DNA of 36,955 nucleotides from Endozoicomonas sp. SESOKO1 (GCF_024606265.1 NZ_JAHHPP010000033.1:1-36955); one strand, 5' to 3'; shown: positions 17,076 through 25,904, counted from the first letter of the stretch. Numbers and translations: made by a program. The notes: generated from the letters alone by a model not told the origin.

Positions 17076-17159
17076 ATGAATAATCAAATGAAAACATTAC
17101 TGACCATTGCCAGTGTCACCCTGGTGCTGTTTCTGATCACACTGGCCTTTAATCTTTAA
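17076..17159 (+). CDS. Possible 27-residue single-pass membrane peptide
   Basis: This short plus-strand frame encodes a polar start (MNNQMKTLL) followed by one strongly hydrophobic stretch of about 17 residues, then ends at TAA. A GGGGAG sequence lies 12 bases before the ATG, slightly far for an ideal ribosome binding site. It sits alone between the divergent ruvC promoter and the yebC terminator. Composition looks like the many tiny bacterial membrane proteins, but no family is recognised. A chance open frame of this length is quite possible. Confidence 0.4.
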   Translation: MNNQMKTLLTIASVTLVLFLITLAFNL

Positions 17160-17212
17160 TGGAAACTACCTGATTATTGCTCTTGGCTAACTGCCGCTTC
17201 GTTTTAAACAGG

Positions 17213-17242
17213 TACAAAAAAGCCCGGAGCAATCCGGGCTTT
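17213..17242 (-). terminator. Rho-independent terminator after yebC
   Basis: An 8-bp perfect stem, AGCCCGGA (17221-17228) with TCCGGGCT (17233-17240), encloses a GCAA loop. On the minus strand it is followed by a run of six T, so it ends the fmdB-aspS-yebC unit 28 bases after the yebC stop. On the plus strand it has only a short T run but could also stop transcription from the 27-residue frame. Confidence 0.85.
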
Positions 17243-17268
17243 GCGGTTAACTCAACCCAGGCCAGAAC

Positions 17269-18015
17269 TCAGCCCAGTTGCTCCATAACGTCGGCAGGAA
17301 TGTCCGCATTGGTATAGACATTCTGAACATCATCCAGATCTTCCAGACGATCAATCAGCTTCATGATTTTCTCGGCACCCGCCAGATCAAGCTCTGTCTG
17401 GGTCGAAGCGATCATGGCAACTTCACCACCCGCAGGAGTGAGTCCGGCAGCTTCCAGAGCGTCCTTGACCGCCATGAACTCAGTCCACTCCGTCAGCACT
17501 TCTACCGAACCATCATCATTAGTGACAACATCTTCAGCTCCGGCTTCCAGGGCGGAATCCATCAGCTGCTCTTCATCAACACCTTCTTCAAAGAAAATCT
17601 GGCCTTTGCGTTCGAACAGATAAGCAACGGAACCATCGGTTCCGAGGTTACCACCATGCTTGGAAAAAGCATGACGAACTTCAGCCACCGTCCGGTTGCG
17701 GTTATCCGTCAGGCACTCAACCAGAACCGCGATACCACCAGCCCCATAACCTTCATAGGTGACTTCTTCCATATTGGAATCATCTTCACCACCGGCACCA
17801 CGGGCAATCGCGCGGTTAATGGTATCCCGGGTCATATTGGCAGCCAGTGCCTTATCAACAATCGCTCGCAGCTTCGGGTTATCCTCAACATTACCGCCGC
17901 CCTGCTTCGCGGCAACGGTCAGTTCACGGATGATTTTGGTAAAGACTTTGCCCCGCTTGGCGTCCTGCGCAGCCTTACGGTGTTTGATGTTGGCCCATTT
18001 ACTATGACCTGCCAT
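17269..18015 (-). CDS. yebC: YebC/PmpR family (TACO1-like) protein
   Basis: YebC family proteins are cytoplasmic. They are described both as transcriptional regulators and, more recently, as ribosome-associated factors that relieve stalling at difficult sequences such as proline runs. With the start at 18015 the protein has 248 residues and begins [22 protein letters not shown] minus nothing of the family core. A GAGG ribosome binding site lies 5 bases before this ATG. The open frame extends 18 codons upstream without family resemblance. Internal motifs GYGAGG and [19 protein letters not shown] are characteristic. It follows aspS by 60 bases. The aspS-yebC-ruvC neighbourhood is common in proteobacteria. 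Confidence 0.95.
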   Translation of the reverse strand: MAGHSKWANIKHRKAAQDAKRGKVFTKIIRELTVAAKQGGGNVEDNPKLRAIVDKALAANMTRDTINRAIARGAGGEDDSNMEEVTYEGYGAGGIAVLVECLTDNRNRTVAEVRHAFSKHGGNLGTDGSVAYLFERKGQIFFEEGVDEEQLMDSALEAGAEDVVTNDDGSVEVLTEWTEFMAVKDALEAAGLTPAGGEVAMIASTQTELDLAGAEKIMKLIDRLEDLDDVQNVYTNADIPADVMEQLG

Positions 18016-18075
18016 AGAAACCTCTATTGAAACGTTTTGCTGGCAACCGCTCAACTGAGAGGCTGCCATGATTAA

Positions 18076-19860
18076 TCAGTGACTGGTTGCAGATGCCGGA
18101 TCGCGACGAATGCGCAGATTCAGATCACGGAGCTGCTGACTTTCCACTTCACCCGGAGCCTGGGTCAGCAAACAGGAAGCTGACTGGGTTTTCGGGAAAG
18201 CAATCACTTCACGAATGTTAGTGGTACCGCACAGCAACATAACCAGACGGTCCAGACCGAACGCCAGACCACCATGGGGAGGCGCACCGTACTTCAGGGC
18301 ATCCAGCAGGAAGCCAAACTTCTCACGCTGCTCTTCCTCCTGAATATCCAGCACACGGAATACCGCCTGCTGCATTTCCTGACGATGAATACGGACAGAA
18401 CCACCACCCACTTCATAGCCATTCAGAACCATATCATAAGCGCGGGACAGTGCCTGAGCCGGATTAGCTTCCAGCTCCTGGGCAGAGCAGGTTGGCGCTG
18501 TGAACGGATGGTGAAGGGCGGTCAGGGCGCCGTTATCGGTCTCCTCGAACATCGGGAAGTCAATAACCCACAATGGTGCCCAGTCGCAGGTATAAAGATT
18601 CAAATCTTCACCCACCTTACAGCGCAGGGCACCCAGCGCCTCATTAACAATCGTTTCCTTATCAGCACCAAAGAAGACGATATCGCCATTGGCAGCTTCA
18701 ATACGGGACATAATGTTCATGGTGACATCATCACCCAGGAACTTGATGATTGGCGACTGAAGCCCTTCAACCCCTTTTTCCAGCTCATTCACCTTGATCC
18801 AGGCCAGACCTTTTGCACCGTAGATGCTGACAAACTTGGTATAGTCGTCAATCTGCTTACGGCTCAACTCGGCACCGCCGGTCACTTTCAGTGCGGCAAC
18901 ACGGCCTTTGGGATCTTCTGCCGGCCCTTTAAATACCTTGAAGTCAACACCGGCCATCAGGTCAGCCACATCCACCAGCTCCAGGGGAATACGCAGGTCT
19001 GGCTTGTCAGAACCATAACGGCTCATGGCTTCGGCATAGGTCATGCGTGGGAATTCAGCCCCCAGATTTACGCCCTTCACTTCCATGAACAGTGTTTTGA
19101 TCAGGGACTCGGTAATTCCCATGATCTGAGCTTCATCCAGGAAGGACGTCTCAATATCGATCTGGGTAAATTCGGGCTGGCGGTCAGCGCGCAGGTCTTC
19201 ATCACGGAAACACTTGACAATCTGATAGTAGCGATCGAAGCCAGACACCATCAGCATCTGTTTGAACAGCTGTGGAGACTGGGGAAGTGCGTAAAAATGC
19301 CCCGGATGCACACGGCTGGGCACCAGGTAGTCACGGGCACCCTCTGGAGTTGCACGGGTCAGCATGGGGGTTTCGATATCCAGAAAACCCTGTTCTTCCA
19401 TAAAACGACGCACTACCGCGGTAGCTTTGCTGCGAATAATCAGCTTTTCCTGCATCTCAGGACGACGCAGGTCAATGACCCGGTTACGCAGACGGACATC
19501 TTCACCAACGTCAGTGTAACCTTCGATCTGGAAGGGAGGAGTCTGAGCCTGGTTAAGGATTTCCACCCGCTTACCCAGAACCTCAATCTCACCGGTAGAC
19601 ATGTTGCTATTCACGGTGCCTTCCGGGCGTGGACGGACAATACCGGTGATTTTCAGGACATATTCGCTACGCACCTTGTCAGCCAGTGCAAACGCTTCTT
19701 CAGTATCAGGGTCGACCACGACCTGGGCCAGGCCTTCACGGTCACGCAGGTCCAGGAAAATCACGCCACCGTGATCACGACGGCGATGTACCCAACCGCA
19801 GAGGGTGACTTCCTGCCCATCATGGGAAAGATTCAGATCGCCGCAATAATGGCTGCGCAT
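18076..19860 (-). CDS. aspS: Aspartyl-tRNA synthetase
   Basis: This class II synthetase charges tRNA-Asp, and possibly tRNA-Asn if it is the non-discriminating kind; the sequence was not resolved on that point. The 594-residue protein begins [10 protein letters not shown]. It has the N-terminal OB-fold anticodon-binding domain (about 1-110). Class II motif 2 lies around [20 protein letters not shown], followed by a bacterial-type insertion (about 290-420). Motif 3 is [13 protein letters not shown] near the C-terminus. The ATG at 19858-19860 follows GAGG by 6 bases, so the upstream TTG at 19872 is not used. It begins 67 bases after the FmdB-type gene and shares its promoter. Confidence 0.98.
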   Translation of the reverse strand: MRSHYCGDLNLSHDGQEVTLCGWVHRRRDHGGVIFLDLRDREGLAQVVVDPDTEEAFALADKVRSEYVLKITGIVRPRPEGTVNSNMSTGEIEVLGKRVEILNQAQTPPFQIEGYTDVGEDVRLRNRVIDLRRPEMQEKLIIRSKATAVVRRFMEEQGFLDIETPMLTRATPEGARDYLVPSRVHPGHFYALPQSPQLFKQMLMVSGFDRYYQIVKCFRDEDLRADRQPEFTQIDIETSFLDEAQIMGITESLIKTLFMEVKGVNLGAEFPRMTYAEAMSRYGSDKPDLRIPLELVDVADLMAGVDFKVFKGPAEDPKGRVAALKVTGGAELSRKQIDDYTKFVSIYGAKGLAWIKVNELEKGVEGLQSPIIKFLGDDVTMNIMSRIEAANGDIVFFGADKETIVNEALGALRCKVGEDLNLYTCDWAPLWVIDFPMFEETDNGALTALHHPFTAPTCSAQELEANPAQALSRAYDMVLNGYEVGGGSVRIHRQEMQQAVFRVLDIQEEEQREKFGFLLDALKYGAPPHGGLAFGLDRLVMLLCGTTNIREVIAFPKTQSASCLLTQAPGEVESQQLRDLNLRIRRDPASATSH

Positions 19861-19927
19861 AATATACCTCAAATCAGGAATTCAACTGGATTTCATCCCT
19901 ACAGCCGCCGGGCTGAAAGGAAGTGGA

Positions 19928-20200
19928 TCAATCACTGGTTGCAGGGCAACCGGCACAACTACTTTTGCTATCCCTGGCTGGACAGTGGTTATCACTGGAA
20001 GACAGGTTTTTCTTACTGCCTCCTTTGAAGTCGGTTTCATACCAACCACCACCTTTCAGCCTGAAGGCTGGCGCGCTTAACAGCTTTTTCAGTGCTGCCT
20101 GACCACAGGCAGGGCAATCACGCAACGGTTCATCACTGAATTTTTGAATCGCTTCAGTTACTTCGGAGCATTGCTCACACTGATACTCATAGATCGGCAT
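19928..20200 (-). CDS. FmdB-family zinc-ribbon protein
   Basis: The 90-residue protein begins MPIYEYQCEQC, the hallmark of the FmdB putative regulatory family. Its N-terminal zinc ribbon has CX2C pairs at C8/C11 and C29/C32. The segment after residue 36 (LSAPAFRLKGGGWYETDFK) is also typical. A serine-rich tail follows with three further cysteines (C73, C82, C85) that could bind a second metal. The function is not established. The position immediately upstream of aspS is common in gammaproteobacteria. It is the first gene of the unit driven by the promoter at 20295-20322. Confidence 0.9.
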   Translation of the reverse strand: MPIYEYQCEQCSEVTEAIQKFSDEPLRDCPACGQAALKKLLSAPAFRLKGGGWYETDFKGGSKKNLSSSDNHCPARDSKSSCAGCPATSD

Positions 20201-20294
20201 TTACGCTGGCCTACCTTTTTACTTACAACAGTAAGCACCATTGATACCGCACTGAATTAGGTACTTACGTTTACTGATTCGCAGAAAAACGGCC

Positions 20295-20322
20295 ATTATA
20301 CCCCAAAGAGAGAAGGAGTCAG
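20295..20322 (-). promoter_or_regulatory. Sigma70 promoter for fmdB-like gene, aspS and yebC
   Basis: On the minus strand CTGACT (20317-20322) is followed by a 16-base spacer and a perfect TATAAT (20295-20300). The leader to the first ATG would be about 88 bases. The promoter lies just downstream of the terminator of the preceding unit, so this is a clean transcription boundary. Confidence 0.7.
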
Positions 20323-20331
20323 CCGCTCTAA

Positions 20332-20356
20332 TAAAAAAACACACCCCGAAGGGTGC
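20332..20356 (-). terminator. Rho-independent terminator after the putative secreted coiled-coil gene
   Basis: CACCC (20342-20346) pairs with GGGTG (20351-20355) around a CGAA tetraloop. On the minus strand the hairpin is followed by seven T. It lies about 70 bases after the stop of the gene at 20423-21877. Confidence 0.8.
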
Positions 20357-20422
20357 GTAGTGGTAGTGGATATCCACAATTATAAGGATTAGAACCCAAT
20401 CAATCAGACAGGAATCTGCTGA

Positions 20423-21877
20423 TCAGACAGTTCTGGAATTCCGTATAGATTCCTGCGAACGCTGCTCGTCCTCCAGAAATTCAGACACCATCTGGTCAAT
20501 CTGCTCCTGTTGCATGGCAATATCCAGGGATAACGCTTCTATCCCGGGCAGACTGCTGACAAGGTTGTTATCAACCGCAGCCGTGTGACGGTCAAGCCCG
20601 TTATCAAGCTCTGGTTCCTTCAGCCCTTGTGATACGACAGACGGGAGCGGGGACTGGTTATTAGCACCAATATCAACGCTGTGATTATCAATATCTGCAG
20701 GTGAATCGCCACCAGCATTAATATCAACGCTGCCAATATCAGTAGACTCACCCTCAGAAACCGACTCACTGATATCTACCTGGTCAGCCCCATGATATGC
20801 CGCTAAAATCCCCTGCGCGACATGATTGAGTTGCTCTCGGGAAACGTCTGCAACACTCTGTTCTGTCAAGGCGTCCATCCCGCTCTCTTCAACAGAAAGC
20901 CTGGAGTCCTCCTTCGTAAACGACGGTAAAGTCATTGCGGATAACACTGAGTGTCCGGCAAGGCGATATTCCCGGTTAATTCTTTCATTAATGGCCTGTA
21001 GCGTTTGCTGTTTTTCCATTAGCAGCTTCAGACCTTCGTGATTCAGAAGACCATTGATCTCTTTTAGCTCTCTCTTGAGCTGATCAACCTTTTCCTCGCC
21101 GGATTCCAGAGAGGCCTTATCGGGCGACCTGACCAACCGGATTGACAACATATCCATAAAAGCATCCAGTTCCCTGGCCATCAATCCTGATAGCTGCAAA
21201 CCCTGCAGGGCATTGTTAAGTTGCGCAACCTCGGCCTCTTGACTCGATACTTTATTACTCAATGTATTAATCTCAGACTGGACGTTTGCAATCAATGCTT
21301 GCAACGAACTGATTTCGCTTGAAAACAGACCAAAAGCATTAAGTGACTGGATGGTATTAAGCCGACTGTTACTATCATTAACGAGTTTTTGTTTTTGTGC
21401 CTGTTCACTCTTCAGATTATCCACCGCACCCTGTTTTTCCCAGATAGAATATCTCAGTTCAGGCACCTTCATTTTCTGGTCATATAACGCCTCATAGTCA
21501 CCAAGTACCCCTTCAATGATCACGGTATTCATCAGCACCCTCATATCGTTGACCTTACCCCGCATGACCATCATGATCGTCTGCGTGGAAGACAAGTCAT
21601 CAGCGTCTGATGCCAGCAATGATTCCAACGTTTTCATGATAGCTTGCAGCCTGGCCAGTTTTGCCTGTTGCAGATACTCTTCACTGCGGACTCCCCCGGA
21701 AGCCGGACCCGGTAACAGACCCGCCCCTGCCTGCTGCACGCTGGCGGACGCATAAGACTGGGAATTACCACTACTGAAACCACTGCTGACCGGACTGGCT
21801 GAACTTACGCCACCCGCCGACGGGGTAACGCTGCTGCCGGATTGGGGTGTTCCTGAACCACCAATAGGATTTGCCAT
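20423..21877 (-). CDS. Putative type III secreted coiled-coil protein (translocator or effector candidate)
   Basis: No family is recognised for this 484-residue protein. The N-terminal 60 residues are very rich in Ser, Gly, Ala and Pro and lack a Sec signal, as is common for type III secretion substrates. Two long heptad-rich regions suggest coiled coils (about 150-230 and 255-302). Residues 365-410 are acidic and repeat a VDI/TDI/ADI pattern at least four times. No strong transmembrane helix is seen, which argues against a YopB/IpaB-like pore former. A GGGGG ribosome binding site precedes the ATG. It starts 23 bases after a LcrH/SycD-like chaperone gene, the usual chaperone-substrate arrangement, and that neighbour is the main reason for the call. 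A terminator follows. Confidence 0.65.
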   Translation of the reverse strand: MANPIGGSGTPQSGSSVTPSAGGVSSASPVSSGFSSGNSQSYASASVQQAGAGLLPGPASGGVRSEEYLQQAKLARLQAIMKTLESLLASDADDLSSTQTIMMVMRGKVNDMRVLMNTVIIEGVLGDYEALYDQKMKVPELRYSIWEKQGAVDNLKSEQAQKQKLVNDSNSRLNTIQSLNAFGLFSSEISSLQALIANVQSEINTLSNKVSSQEAEVAQLNNALQGLQLSGLMARELDAFMDMLSIRLVRSPDKASLESGEEKVDQLKRELKEINGLLNHEGLKLLMEKQQTLQAINERINREYRLAGHSVLSAMTLPSFTKEDSRLSVEESGMDALTEQSVADVSREQLNHVAQGILAAYHGADQVDISESVSEGESTDIGSVDINAGGDSPADIDNHSVDIGANNQSPLPSVVSQGLKEPELDNGLDRHTAAVDNNLVSSLPGIEALSLDIAMQQEQIDQMVSEFLEDEQRSQESIRNSRTV

Positions 21878-21900
21878 CGTATATCCCCCTATCGTTATTG

Positions 21901-22386
21901 TTACCGGGCTATCCGGACCAGGAGATCTCTGGCCTGGCGGCGATGCACCTGCCCATTTTCACTATTTGCAGACCGCGTCAGCACAGCCTTCAATGCTTTT
22001 TCAGCCTCAATCCTGCGTTTGATTTCCATAAAGCATTTGGCCATCCCCAACAGGGCCCCCGAATCCTGACCAGCAAGTCCGTCAGCGTACTCCAGGGTAG
22101 CCAACGCCCGATCAAACCGGGAAAGCTCATATTGAGCAAGGCCAAGGCCAAGAAAATAGGAGTAACGGGTATGATCAAGCAGGCAAAGGTATCGAAATAT
22201 TTTTAATGAGTCCCTGAACTTCCCTGAATTAAACCGCGCAAAGGCCACTTTATATATTGCATCAAGCTGGCTCTGCTCAATGTTCCGAAGTTCTTTCATG
22301 GTGCCGCCTTTAGACAGATAAGCAAGCCAAAGTGGCACTGGGGACAGCTGATCAGCCTTGTTATCCATAACCCTAGAAAGCCTCAT
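21901..22386 (-). CDS. LcrH/SycD-type (class II) type III secretion chaperone
   Basis: The 161-residue cytoplasmic protein has three tandem TPR motifs (about 42-75, 76-109 and 110-143). The core SKGGTMKELRNIEQSQLDAIY...FNSGKF...F..LCLLDH..YSYFLGLG aligns by eye with Yersinia SycD (KGGGTIAMLNEISSDTLEQLY...YQSGKY...F.ALCVLDH...RFFLGLG). Such chaperones keep hydrophobic translocator proteins soluble until secretion. The start is uncertain between ATG at 22386 and an in-frame ATG at 22368. Neither has an ideal ribosome binding site, and both keep the family core. It is first in a two-gene unit with the putative substrate. No other secretion genes are in the window. Confidence 0.85.
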   Translation of the reverse strand: MRLSRVMDNKADQLSPVPLWLAYLSKGGTMKELRNIEQSQLDAIYKVAFARFNSGKFRDSLKIFRYLCLLDHTRYSYFLGLGLAQYELSRFDRALATLEYADGLAGQDSGALLGMAKCFMEIKRRIEAEKALKAVLTRSANSENGQVHRRQARDLLVRIAR

Positions 22387-22416
22387 CCCTGATAAATTTA
22401 TTTAAGGTATTGTTCA

Positions 22417-22422
22417 ATTATA
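22417..22422 (-). promoter_or_regulatory. Candidate -10 element for the chaperone/substrate pair
   Basis: A perfect TATAAT lies on the minus strand 31 bases upstream of the chaperone ATG at 22386, in a markedly A+T-rich stretch. No good -35 hexamer is found 16-18 bases upstream, so an activator or an AT-rich upstream element may be needed. Weak evidence. Confidence 0.35.
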
Positions 22423-22599
22423 ACCAGTTTATATTTATAGCCATTAATCATTAGTAGCAACGAGTCATAAACCTGACCAAATAATGTTAAATATCGGACA
22501 GTTACACAAATTGCTGCGTTATCTTTTTTTCACCCGGCCCAAAAGCTAACAATCAAACATACGGAATTTATAGAAACGTACAGACTGGATATAAAGTCC

Positions 22600-22624
22600 A
22601 AAAAAAAGAGGGCGTATGCCCCCT
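22600..22624 (-). terminator. Rho-independent terminator after the porin gene
   Basis: On the minus strand AGGGGGC pairs with GCCCTCT (one G-U pair) around an ATAC loop and is followed by eight T. It lies about 26 bases after the porin stop codon. Confidence 0.85.
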
Positions 22625-22649
22625 TTATTCAAATTAAGCCATTGACTGC

Positions 22650-23957
22650 CTAGAAAACGGCAATAGAGTAAGTCAGGTAAAAACGGTTTACGTCTTCGTT
22701 GTAAAGGGTTTTCTCACGTTGATCATTACCATTGGCATCAGTACCTTGTGCACGATAGTTTACATACAACCATGCCAGTGAGAGACCTTCCAACGATCCA
22801 TCAAACTCGTAAGAGATATAGCTAGCATACTCACTGCGCTTGAAGTCATTAATTTCTTTAGCATCGGTGCCCTTGGCATACCAGATATCCCAACTCAGGC
22901 CTGCAAGCCCCTGATCGGCAAAGTTATAGCCGCCACTGACCAGATAAGCCTTTTCACCATCCAGGGAGTAATCTTCCCACTGGGCAAGGCTGGAGTTGAA
23001 GTTGTCATTGTTACCATCTACATACTGGTCAATGAAATCACCATCTTTGGTCTTGTTGTAACCGACGCCAACATAAGCATTACCATAATTATATGTAGCA
23101 TTCAGGTTATAATATTTGGCTTCGTAGTCAGGATCATTAGAGGCCAAACTACCATTAGCTTCTGACTTGCCATAACGTACATCCAGATCCACAGAACTCA
23201 TATAATCAAGCTCAAAGCCATAGGCAGCTTTCAAGAACAGCTGCTGGATCAGCTCTTTGGATTCACCGTACTCAGCAACAAGAACCAAGTCGTCATAGCT
23301 GTAGTTACTACCAATGATTCGAACATTTTCGACCTTATTGCCTTTACCATCACTCAGATCATTGCTGAAAGAAGAATCATTACGTTCGCTAAAACCAGTA
23401 ATCTCAGTAAAATACAGACTGGCACCATCAAAACTAACAGAAAGATCATAACCTGTAGAGCTTGCACCCAGGATACGAGAACCAGAATCAGCGTAAGTTT
23501 CTGTACTACGCTTTTTAACACCGACAGTACCGGCCAGGTCAACACCGCTGAAAGTATGCCTTGCTTTTAAGTAAGCCTGCTGAAAACCTGAAATAGAATC
23601 AGAATCCACTAACGTATCGTTATCTCCATCTGAATTCGCATCAATATATGAGCCAGCAACATTTGAAGCTGAGTAGTTAAATCCTTCTTTAATTTTCAAA
23701 GGACCCGCATAACCAGCCGTAACAACCGCACCTACAAAATCATTAACATAACCACTGTCAAAGTCAGCTACCAAACCATGAGCCCACTCATTACGATCAT
23801 AGCCCTTATCATCTTTGGCTGTTTCTTTCCAGTAGTAGTTCTTGTAGGCAAACGTCAGGCTCGGATCCATAGTCACAGCTTCAGAAGCCTGAACAGAAGT
23901 AGCGGCAACAGCCGCAGCAACGGCTGCGCCCAATGCGCTTTTAGCAAGGGTTTTCAT
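22650..23957 (-). CDS. Outer-membrane porin, OprD-like
   Basis: The 435-residue protein has a classic signal peptide (MKTLAKSALGAAVAAAVAAT, cleavage near VQA-SEA at about 24). An extended, strand-rich sequence follows, with alternating aromatic residues, many glycines, Asp/Asn-rich loops and a C-terminal phenylalanine preceded by RFYLTYSIAV. These are features of a beta-barrel inserted by BamA. Length and ending fit OprD-type specific porins, which take up amino acids, peptides or small sugars; the substrate cannot be read from sequence. Loops such as SDGDNDTLVDSD are acidic and calcium-site-like. A GGGAG lies 11 bases before the ATG. It has its own terminator, so it is probably monocistronic. 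Confidence 0.85.
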   Translation of the reverse strand: MKTLAKSALGAAVAAAVAATSVQASEAVTMDPSLTFAYKNYYWKETAKDDKGYDRNEWAHGLVADFDSGYVNDFVGAVVTAGYAGPLKIKEGFNYSASNVAGSYIDANSDGDNDTLVDSDSISGFQQAYLKARHTFSGVDLAGTVGVKKRSTETYADSGSRILGASSTGYDLSVSFDGASLYFTEITGFSERNDSSFSNDLSDGKGNKVENVRIIGSNYSYDDLVLVAEYGESKELIQQLFLKAAYGFELDYMSSVDLDVRYGKSEANGSLASNDPDYEAKYYNLNATYNYGNAYVGVGYNKTKDGDFIDQYVDGNNDNFNSSLAQWEDYSLDGEKAYLVSGGYNFADQGLAGLSWDIWYAKGTDAKEINDFKRSEYASYISYEFDGSLEGLSLAWLYVNYRAQGTDANGNDQREKTLYNEDVNRFYLTYSIAVF

Positions 23958-24097
23958 AATCGGAATTACTCCCTGTGTACTTTGTGTTGTGATTTTTTAT
24001 TGCGACTACCACCAACTGACATAAGCAGTTCCCCTTGGCGATATACGTCCTGTTCGCAACGAAAATTATTTTTCTACAACCCTGATCAAATTGCAAC

Positions 24098-24125
24098 CAC
24101 AAAAAAGGAGCTGCGAAGCCCCTTT
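24098..24125 (-). terminator. Rho-independent terminator after the HU-family gene
   Basis: On the minus strand AAAGGGGCT pairs with AGCTCCTTT (one G-U pair) around a TCGC loop and runs into six T. It lies about 25 bases after the stop of the HU-family gene and separates it from the porin gene. Confidence 0.8.
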
Positions 24126-24149
24126 GGTTTTGCCGCGTCTATGAGCAGC

Positions 24150-24491
24150 CTACGATGTTGCAAACTCTTTCAGCTTCTTTAATGGCCTGACCTTTACCTG
24201 AATAGAAGCAGGCTTGGCTGGCACATCCATTAGCTCACCGGGTTTGAAAGGGTTGGGCACGCCTTTTTTGGCTTTTTGCGCCGGTTTTTTCCTGGTCACG
24301 ATTTTTAATAGCCCGGGCAATGTAAACTCACCACAACCCCGTTTTTTAATATGACGTTCAACCAGTTCACCCAACTCATCCATTACCGCACCGACCTGTT
24401 TTCTGCTCAGCCCGGTATTTTCTGCAATTTCTGCCAGCATCTGGGTTTTGCTGTATTTTTCCTTGATTGCGGGTGCTTTTTTCCCAGCCAT
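24150..24491 (-). CDS. HU-family (IHF/HU-like) DNA-binding protein
   Basis: The protein has about 113 residues. After a lysine-rich start (MAGKKAPAIKEK) comes an HU-type core with YSKTQMLAEIAENTGLSRKQVGAVMDEL and GCGEFTLPGLLKI. The beta-arm region is replaced by a lysine/proline-rich stretch with NPFKPGE, and the protein ends in VKVRPLKKLKE. This is a divergent HU-like group known in several gammaproteobacteria, distinct from classic HU alpha/beta. A nucleoid or DNA-bending role is inferred from the family. The start is taken as ATG at 24491, with AGGAG 9 bases upstream. ATG at 24497 is possible, with only 3 bases of spacing. A longer open frame upstream (to 24629) has no family resemblance. 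Confidence 0.88.
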   Translation of the reverse strand: MAGKKAPAIKEKYSKTQMLAEIAENTGLSRKQVGAVMDELGELVERHIKKRGCGEFTLPGLLKIVTRKKPAQKAKKGVPNPFKPGELMDVPAKPASIQVKVRPLKKLKEFATS

Positions 24492-25278
24492 AGTCATACT
24501 CTCCTGATGAAAATTCCTTTTAAGCCTTCCCTTTAGGCTTTCCCTTTTAAAGAGGGCGATGAGCTTTTGCCAATGTTTTTGCTGTTGTCTGGAATAAAGC
24601 AACCTGCTTTTGCCAGCTAACTGCAACAACCAGCTACTGCATTATCTGCCACAGCACCAGGCGGATTTCGTACCTCCATTCTCGATAAGACATCACCCAT
24701 TACCAAAAGAGATGCCTTACCACTCCATGAGCACAACGCTATTTATTAACCACTTTCCAACATACTCCAGACGATGATAGAAGGTGGCAGCAGACGGTAT
24801 TCAAGGTACTGAATACCACTATAATATCCGTATTTTTCCACGTCGAGCACTTTTTGCCAAAAGATTCACACCCGAATAACAGAGTCAATCAAACCTTCCA
24901 ACAAATAACCAGAAAGTTCACAGCCCAATTCATAGATACTTTCCCGCTTGCCTGAACCGTCCATGATGTTGTCTCTATAGTTGTTAAGTTTTAAGCAAGT
25001 TCGTCAACATTTGAGAAAAAAGCACTATAAAGGTACATTAACGATTGATATGGGAAACCATGTGTTCCATAAGAACAAGTCGCACAATGTGTTTTTCGAG
25101 CTCGATGTTGTGACCAGATATCTGTTCAGATGATCATCATCAAAATAGTCATGATCAAAAATGCACGACAGCTTTGCACCAGATTATGTTTTCACGGATA
25201 GCTGATGTTCTGAAAATCCACTTGTAGAAGGGCTCGATGTTTTCAACTGATACTGATAACAAATAAAGGGAACCTGTC
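24492..25278. other. Intergenic region of about 790 bp with no convincing gene
   Basis: This stretch separates the HU-family gene from the divergent cold-shock-domain gene and should hold both promoters. No tRNA, terminator or transposase remnant is recognised. A single 32-codon minus-strand frame (24866-24964) looks somewhat protein-like and is listed separately. TGATCA occurs twice near 25130-25155 with ATGATCAT around it, which might be an operator, but nothing firm supports that. The base composition is A+T-rich by eye. Confidence 0.5.
24866..24964 (-). CDS. Doubtful 32-residue open frame
   Basis: The frame starts at ATG and reads MDGSGKRESIYELG and onward, with mixed composition rather than the arginine- or leucine-rich look of random frames. 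The frame stays open about 13 codons before the ATG, so it could also be a gene remnant. The only ribosome binding candidate is a weak GAGA 8 bases upstream. No homologue comes to mind. Confidence 0.18.
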   Translation of the reverse strand: MDGSGKRESIYELGCELSGYLLEGLIDSVIRV

Positions 25279-25893
25279 TTGAAACATTTAAAATTATTTC
25301 ATCTTTTAACAGGCCTTCTGGCATTTTTTCTCGTTATTGCCATCATGACCGGCCTCTATCAGCCATCACCGGCAGCGGCCAACCCGGCGAACCCGGTTAT
25401 CGCATTATTACTGATGGCGGCTTCATTAAATTTGATGACAGGTGCCTACCTGAGCAGGCGCAACGGTTTCCAGAAGTGGCTGCAGATAGCCGGGTCCATC
25501 CTGCTGTTTTCAGCGCTTATAGCGGCTGTTGGCTTCGCCTATAACAACACCCTGATGATGTCAGGCGTTACTCTCGACCAGATTACGCTATTTTCAATCA
25601 GCACGGGTACCCTGTTTCATGTCATCGCCAACCTGAACCGTCTTTCCGGCTCACAGGCTGAACCGCTTGACCACTACGGCCGGGAAACCGGCACCGTCAA
25701 ATGGTTCAATGTTACTAAAGGGTTTGGCTTTATTACCCGTGATATGGGTGAAGATGTATTTGTCCATTACCGTGCCATACGTGGAGAAGGACACCGAACC
25801 CTCAGTGAGGGACAGCGGGTTGAATTCATTGTGGTTGAGAGAGACAAAGGACTTCAGGCGGAAGACGTTATTGCCGCACCAAGGAGAAGATAG
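25279..25893 (+). CDS. Membrane protein with C-terminal cold-shock domain
   Basis: The 204-residue protein has about four predicted transmembrane helices (about 6-27, 38-59, 67-88 and 103-122). A cold-shock domain (about 136-200) follows, with GTVKWFN, RNP1 KGFGFI (147-152) and RNP2 VFVHY (160-164). Cold-shock domains bind single-stranded RNA or DNA, so this looks like a membrane-tethered nucleic-acid-binding protein with the domain facing the cytoplasm. The start is a TTG with AAAGGGA about 8 bases upstream. No in-frame ATG precedes the first helix, so TTG is well supported. It is alone on the plus strand and faces slyX across a palindrome. Confidence 0.85.
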   Translation: MKHLKLFHLLTGLLAFFLVIAIMTGLYQPSPAAANPANPVIALLLMAASLNLMTGAYLSRRNGFQKWLQIAGSILLFSALIAAVGFAYNNTLMMSGVTLDQITLFSISTGTLFHVIANLNRLSGSQAEPLDHYGRETGTVKWFNVTKGFGFITRDMGEDVFVHYRAIRGEGHRTLSEGQRVEFIVVERDKGLQAEDVIAAPRRR

Positions 25894-25904
25894 GTAACTC
25901 CGGC

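Noticed and set aside
17278-18030. 250-codon open frame on the plus strand
   Set aside because: It is antisense to yebC and has no recognisable motif or ribosome binding site.
18274-20028. 584-codon open frame on the plus strand
   Set aside because: It lies opposite aspS and the FmdB-type gene, both of which have clear family motifs. Its translation is rich in H, Q and I with no domain, as expected for an antisense shadow.
24498-24629. N-terminal extension of the HU-family gene
   Set aside because: The extra 40 or so residues are not family-like, and a good AGGAG ribosome binding site lies before the later ATG codons.
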